This document shows positions 20,975 to 23,988 of a stretch of DNA of 23,988 nt, one piece after another. The notes below the pieces were generated by a model that was given only the letters and a program-made list of their open reading frames with translations, had not been told where the DNA came from and did no database searches. A program made the translations under genes and the position numbers. The stretch comes from a virus: positions 1 through 23,988 of IMG/VR virus record IMGVR_UViG_3300017771_000107, one strand, 5' to 3'. The stretch's first letter is position 1; each line of letters opens with the position of its first letter.

Positions 20975-21834
20975 TTTGTAAATGGTGATGAACTACGAAA
21001 AAAGAATTCCTGCAACAGATCATTCAGTTGATGTTCCTTGAAGTATTCCAAAGGAACTTTCTTTCCACTGATATTTATCGAGTTATATTCATCGAGAATT
21101 TTCTGCTCGATCTCTTCAGGAACACAATCAAAATCAATCAGGTTACGGTTGCGATGATAGTTCGCAAGTTGCTGTGTGTTGTCACAGAACTGTGATGGTT
21201 CTTGTGTGACCCACTTCGCTACCTTCTTTTGACTGATAGGTTTCTGCCTGACTCCTGCAACAAATGTGTCATCATCTGACAGGAAGTTAGGGATACCATC
21301 TGACTTGTCACCACGCATCACATGCTCCTTGATATATTGCCAAGGATCATCGTGTGCTACAGGTCTTTTCGTGATTGGATTGTACTGTGTAATGCCTGGG
21401 TATTTCTGCAATTGAATGAAATCCTTATCCCCAGATAGAATAAGAATCTTGTCCAGTGGTTCTTTGTTCTTACAGAGTGTAGAGATTACATCATCTGCTT
21501 CAGCACCATGGACTTCTACTACTTTGTAAGGAAAGTATTCTCTGATCTCATCTCTGATCTTGTTTAGGACTTCAAAGATTGCTGTCCAGTTGTGAGATGA
21601 TTCTGCTCTTGCTTTCTTTCTACTTGCTTTGTAGAAAGGAAAGATGTCCTTACGCCAGTAGTGTCTGCTATCGTATGCGAGAACAACTTCACCATATTCT
21701 TCGGTGTATTGTCTCTCATAAGAACGAAGACTGGTAAGGACCATATGCCTCACCAGTTTTTCGTTCAGTTCACTTTGTTTGATCTGTGCCATCAGGTTAC
21801 TAATCATAACCTGATTCATATCAATAATAACCAT
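20971..21834 (-). CDS. rnh: T4-type RNase H (5'-3' flap exonuclease)
   Basis: 287 aa. A FEN/5'-nuclease layout: N-terminal MVIIDMNQVMISNLM with the first acidic residue, VVLAYDSRHYWRKDIFPFYK, the metal-site triad segment EVHGAEADDVISTLCKN, then ILILSGDKDFIQLQKY, and the DNA-binding helical part (EHVMRGDKSDGIPNFLSDDD). It removes RNA primers and adjacent DNA from lagging-strand fragments, together with gp32. It starts 14 bases before the end of the membrane-protein gene and overlaps the next gene by four bases. GATAAATA at 21073-21080 within it is a possible late box for the 144-aa gene. Confidence 0.93.
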   Translation of the reverse strand: MVIIDMNQVMISNLMAQIKQSELNEKLVRHMVLTSLRSYERQYTEEYGEVVLAYDSRHYWRKDIFPFYKASRKKARAESSHNWTAIFEVLNKIRDEIREYFPYKVVEVHGAEADDVISTLCKNKEPLDKILILSGDKDFIQLQKYPGITQYNPITKRPVAHDDPWQYIKEHVMRGDKSDGIPNFLSDDDTFVAGVRQKPISQKKVAKWVTQEPSQFCDNTQQLANYHRNRNLIDFDCVPEEIEQKILDEYNSINISGKKVPLEYFKEHQLNDLLQEFFFRSSSPFTK

Positions 21835-22054
21835 CCTCTTCAGGGTCCTCCTCGTCTACGAAACGTACAGATAAAAGTTCTTCGTTAACAACCATACCAT
21901 CTTCGTCATACATTTCTGGGTGCTGTGGTAAATTACTTCTTGTGTTCATGTATGCATAGAGAAAATCGTTTGCTGTCCATCCAATCAGTGTACCAACAAT
22001 CATGAATAACACCATCAAGATTGATGAAAATGTGAGGATAACTGCAGTAGTCAT
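21821..22054 (-). CDS. small membrane protein, 77 aa
   Basis: ATG at 22054 (MTTAVILTF), preceded by AGGAG; the in-frame residues further upstream lie in the end of the previous gene and are not used. Residues 4-25 (LTFSSILMVLFMIVGTLIGW) form one membrane span, followed by a soluble acidic tail (HPEMYDEDGMVVNEELLSVR, then EEDPEEDG). A cyanophage-type small membrane protein of unknown role. Its stop lies 14 bases inside the RNase H gene. Confidence 0.8.
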   Translation of the reverse strand: MTTAVILTFSSILMVLFMIVGTLIGWTANDFLYAYMNTRSNLPQHPEMYDEDGMVVNEELLSVRFVDEEDPEEDGYY

Positions 22055-22067
22055 GGTCTTTCTCCTA

Positions 22068-22229
22068 TTAGGTAGATGTCTCCTCCTTCCAGGTAAATTC
22101 AAATCTTAATTGAAATACTTTGCCGAGGAGCGATAAAGTGTGTTTGATCCTGATCCCCTTACCTGGGGGTTCCTTCGTCCTCCTCCGAAGCATTAACTCC
22201 ACACCTTTATTTATCTCGGGTTCAGTCAT
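22068..22229 (-). CDS. small basic protein, 53 aa
   Basis: ATG at 22229 overlaps the glutaredoxin stop (ATGA); TAA at 22068, directly followed by TAG. The product starts MTEPEINKGVELMLRRRTKE, then IRIKHTLSLLGKVFQLRFEF and an acidic end. It fills the gap between glutaredoxin and the membrane-protein gene with correct spacing on both sides. No family recognised. Confidence 0.7.
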   Translation of the reverse strand: MTEPEINKGVELMLRRRTKEPPGKGIRIKHTLSLLGKVFQLRFEFTWKEETST

Positions 22230-22477
22230 TTTCTCTTTGAGCTTACGAGTCCTTTGTCGATCAAAAACTTTGCTGTCTGGTGGAGTCCTCCGATTGCTTC
22301 ACCATCTATAATAACATACGGATACCCTTTTGCCAAGGGGTATTTCGTGACCATTGTCTCCCTGCTGATGTCCTGTCCAACCACGTAGGAATTGTACTCT
22401 AGGTTGGCACGTTTCATTAGGACTTTCACCTTGTCACAGTAACTACAACCAGGGATAGTGAAAATTTGAATCTTCAT
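22226..22477 (-). CDS. grx: glutaredoxin
   Basis: 83 aa. It carries the active site CSYC (residues 10-15 region, PGCSYCDKVKVLMKRANLEY), the YPYVIIDG segment in place of the usual TVPxVFI strand (the cis-Pro is preserved), and the GG helix start IGGLHQTAKFL. It reduces disulphides, in phages mainly ribonucleotide reductase. The ATG overlaps the oxygenase stop (ATGA), and its own stop overlaps the next gene, so four genes are coupled in a row. Confidence 0.93.
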   Translation of the reverse strand: MKIQIFTIPGCSYCDKVKVLMKRANLEYNSYVVGQDISRETMVTKYPLAKGYPYVIIDGEAIGGLHQTAKFLIDKGLVSSKRK

Positions 22478-23064
22478 GGGATGTCAATTGAAAGGTTGAA
22501 TGACAGAGAGATTCTTTCATCCTCTGTTGTGTTGCTGTTCACATTGTGTTGCAGGTTAGATGGGAACAACACCACTCTACCCTCTTCAGGTGGGATGCCC
22601 CAGACATTGTGGTGCAGTCCATAAAGTGCATGTCCCTGGGGAGAATGCAACACCAGTTCACCTGATCCTTCTGATGCCTTGACCCAAAGGACACCAGAAA
22701 AGAAGGCGTGTGGATGAGTGTGTGGCATGTTCCAAGCACCGTTTGGGTTGGAGTTGAACCAGAGATTGTGAAGACCAAACTTGGTGCCTTGGAATCCACG
22801 TTCTGCAAATGCATCTGACATTAAGTCACATCCTGGTAAGAGTACAGTCTCCCAAATCCTATCACAAATAGAACGAAAGTCGGGGTCTTGGTGAATATCA
22901 GATGACGACTGATACCCACCCACGTTACTCACCTGTACAGTTTCATACTTATCCTTGTACTGCTTGGTGTAGTCAATGATGTCATTCCTATACTCATCAA
23001 AGTCAGGAATCATCGCGGTGTATACAGGAGTTGGAAACAACTCCATCTTTCCATAATCAATCAC
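22474..23064 (-). CDS. 2OG-Fe(II) oxygenase-like protein (TIGR02466 type)
   Basis: 196 aa, GTG start at 23064 with AAGGAGG seven bases upstream; the GTG shares bases with the TGA of the 75-aa gene. Cupin-like signature: FPTPVYTAMIPDF at the start, GLHNLWFNSNPNGAWNMPHT, HPHAFFSGVLWVKASEGSGE (metal-binding His residues and the SGV strand), VVLFPSNLQHNVNSNTTEDE with the distal His, then RISLSFN. These are the ligand positions of 2-oxoglutarate/iron dioxygenases. The substrate is unknown. Such genes are frequent in marine T4-like phages. Confidence 0.88.
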   Translation of the reverse strand: MIDYGKMELFPTPVYTAMIPDFDEYRNDIIDYTKQYKDKYETVQVSNVGGYQSSSDIHQDPDFRSICDRIWETVLLPGCDLMSDAFAERGFQGTKFGLHNLWFNSNPNGAWNMPHTHPHAFFSGVLWVKASEGSGELVLHSPQGHALYGLHHNVWGIPPEEGRVVLFPSNLQHNVNSNTTEDERISLSFNLSIDIP

Positions 23065-23288
23065 GCAAAACCTCCTTTGCTTTTCTTTTTCTTGGGATCA
23101 ACCACATCCATATGCGATAGGAACTGACTAGGACACTGGAACCACCGTGCGTGTGCTACCTGCCAGTCCTCATACAGTTCTGACTGACCATTGGTGAACA
23201 CAATCCTGTAGTGATGCCTGTCGTATGGTTTGTCACAGGTCTGCTTGAAGTACCTAGGATCGTTTGGTTTGATCAGATCGTAAGACAT
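23061..23288 (-). CDS. hypothetical protein, 75 aa
   Basis: ATG at 23288, one base after the run of T residues that ends the psbD terminator; no Shine-Dalgarno is possible in that T-rich context. The product (MSYDLIKPNDPRYFKQTCDK, HHYRIVFTNGQSELYEDWQV, AHARWFQCPSQFLSHMDVVD, then a Lys-rich end) reads as a compact alpha/beta domain. Coupled to the oxygenase gene by GTGA. Function unknown. Its message would arise by readthrough of the psbD terminator or from an unseen start. Confidence 0.8.
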   Translation of the reverse strand: MSYDLIKPNDPRYFKQTCDKPYDRHHYRIVFTNGQSELYEDWQVAHARWFQCPSQFLSHMDVVDPKKKKSKGGFA

Positions 23289-23289
23289 T

Positions 23290-23312
23290 AAAAAAGGGGT
23301 CCGAAGACCCCT
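23290..23312 (-). terminator. rho-independent terminator of psbD, UUCG loop
   Basis: Minus strand: a 7-bp stem (AGGGGTC with GACCCCT; 23312-23306 and 23301-23295) closed by the stable TTCG tetraloop, followed by T residues (23295-23290). It lies six bases beyond the psbD stop. Confidence 0.9.
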
Positions 23313-23318
23313 AGTATA

Positions 23319-23988
23319 TCACAGAGCGTTGCCTCTTGGCAATACCTCTTCAGGAAATACAAAGTTTTCATGCGGTTGATCGACTGGTGCCAACCATGCA
23401 CGTAGACCTTCATTCAATAGGATGTTCTTTGTGTAGAACGTCTCGAACTCTGGATCTTCTGCTGCTCTGATCTCTTGGGATACAAAGTCATAAGCACGAA
23501 GGTTGAGAGCAAGACCAATAATACCGATGGAACTTGTCCACAGACCCATAACAGGAACAAAGAGCATAAAGAAATGCAACCACCTCTTATTACTAAATGC
23601 AATGCCAAAGATTTGAGACCAGAAACGGTTTGCTGTAACCATTGAATAAGTCTCTTCCTCTTGTGTGGAATCGAATGCTTTGAAAGTGTTTGCTTGATCA
23701 CCATCTTCATACAGAGTGTTCTCCACAGTGACACCGTGGATTGCTGACAGCAGTGCTCCTCCCAGGATACCTGCAACACCCATCATATGGAATGGGTTGA
23801 GCGTCCAGTTATGGAAGCCCTGTAGGAAGAGTAGGAATCTAAATATCGCTGCAACACCAAACGAGGGCGCAAAGAACCAACTGGACTGTCCGAGAGGATA
23901 GATGAGAAACACACTGACAAAAACAGCGATAGGCCCAGAGAACGCAATAGCATTGTACGGACGAATTCCAATTAACCTAGCCAACTCG
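23319..23988 (-). CDS. psbD: photosystem II D2 protein (partial, 5' end outside window)
   Basis: The last 222 residues of D2, from [18 protein letters not shown] to the end VLPRGNAL. The frame continues past the right edge (the apparent first residue at 23984 is a TTG Leu, not a start). Conserved parts: [17 protein letters not shown] with the redox tyrosine, [14 protein letters not shown] with chlorophyll-ligating His, [20 protein letters not shown] with an iron-ligand His, [15 protein letters not shown] with the other iron-ligand His, and [14 protein letters not shown]. Nothing is missing or frameshifted in this part. Phage D2 replaces light-damaged host D2, so photosynthesis goes on during infection. 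A strong terminator follows. Confidence 0.97.
   Translation of the reverse strand, partial: ELARLIGIRPYNAIAFSGPIAVFVSVFLIYPLGQSSWFFAPSFGVAAIFRFLLFLQGFHNWTLNPFHMMGVAGILGGALLSAIHGVTVENTLYEDGDQANTFKAFDSTQEEETYSMVTANRFWSQIFGIAFSNKRWLHFFMLFVPVMGLWTSSIGIIGLALNLRAYDFVSQEIRAAEDPEFETFYTKNILLNEGLRAWLAPVDQPHENFVFPEEVLPRGNAL

Overview
The window is part of a T4-like marine cyanophage (a myovirus of Synechococcus or Prochlorococcus). It combines T4 core genes (baseplate gp5, gp27, gp26, gp54, gp48 and gp53; head completion gp4; gp32; gp33; RNase H) with genes typical of phages of photosynthetic hosts: psbD (photosystem II D2), phoH, thyX, a glutaredoxin, a 2OG-Fe(II) oxygenase, a DUF1825 protein and two short DUF4278-like proteins. 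Identifications rest on reading the translations and recalling the families. No database search was run.

Layout. (1) Bases 1-11522, minus strand, transcribed right to left: a tail/baseplate-hub block in the order gp54-like, gp26, a short -1-frame extension, a 1036-aa tape-measure-like protein, an 839-aa tape-measure-like protein with a murein hydrolase domain, a gp27-like hub protein, and a very large gp5-like hub protein that runs off the left edge (903 codons visible). (2) Bases 11555-14448, plus strand: a tightly coupled block of gp4, an unknown 221-aa protein, gp48 and gp53. (3) Bases 14432-18706, minus strand: thyX, two small proteins, phoH, a PD-(D/E)XK exonuclease, gp33, a DUF1825 protein and gp32. 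Almost every junction overlaps. gp32 has its own strong sigma70-type promoter and a rho-independent terminator. (4) Bases 18707-20251, minus strand: a string of very small genes (31 to 66 aa) cut into short transcription units by TATAAT boxes and U-tract terminators. (5) Bases 20274-22477, minus strand: two small proteins, RNase H, a small membrane protein, a 53-aa protein and glutaredoxin. (6) Bases 22474-23988, minus strand: the 2OG-Fe(II) oxygenase, a 75-aa protein and the 3' two-thirds of psbD with a UUCG-loop terminator.

How they work together. Region 1 and the plus-strand block build the tail hub, tube cap and wedge. gp32, RNase H and the exonuclease serve replication and recombination. 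gp33 would couple the replication clamp to late transcription, and NATAAATA boxes (the cyanophage late promoter) lie before several structural genes. ThyX supplies dTMP, and D2 would keep photosystem II repaired during infection.

Most notable features: a textbook -1 frameshift site (T TTT TTC, 8-nt spacer, 8-bp hairpin) at the end of gene 26 that fuses it to a 63-codon downstream frame; a gp32 leader that starts with a perfect hairpin and carries three ACATCC repeats up to the start codon; a 15-bp palindrome lying over the -10 box of the small-gene cluster; and unusual domain make-up in the three largest virion proteins.
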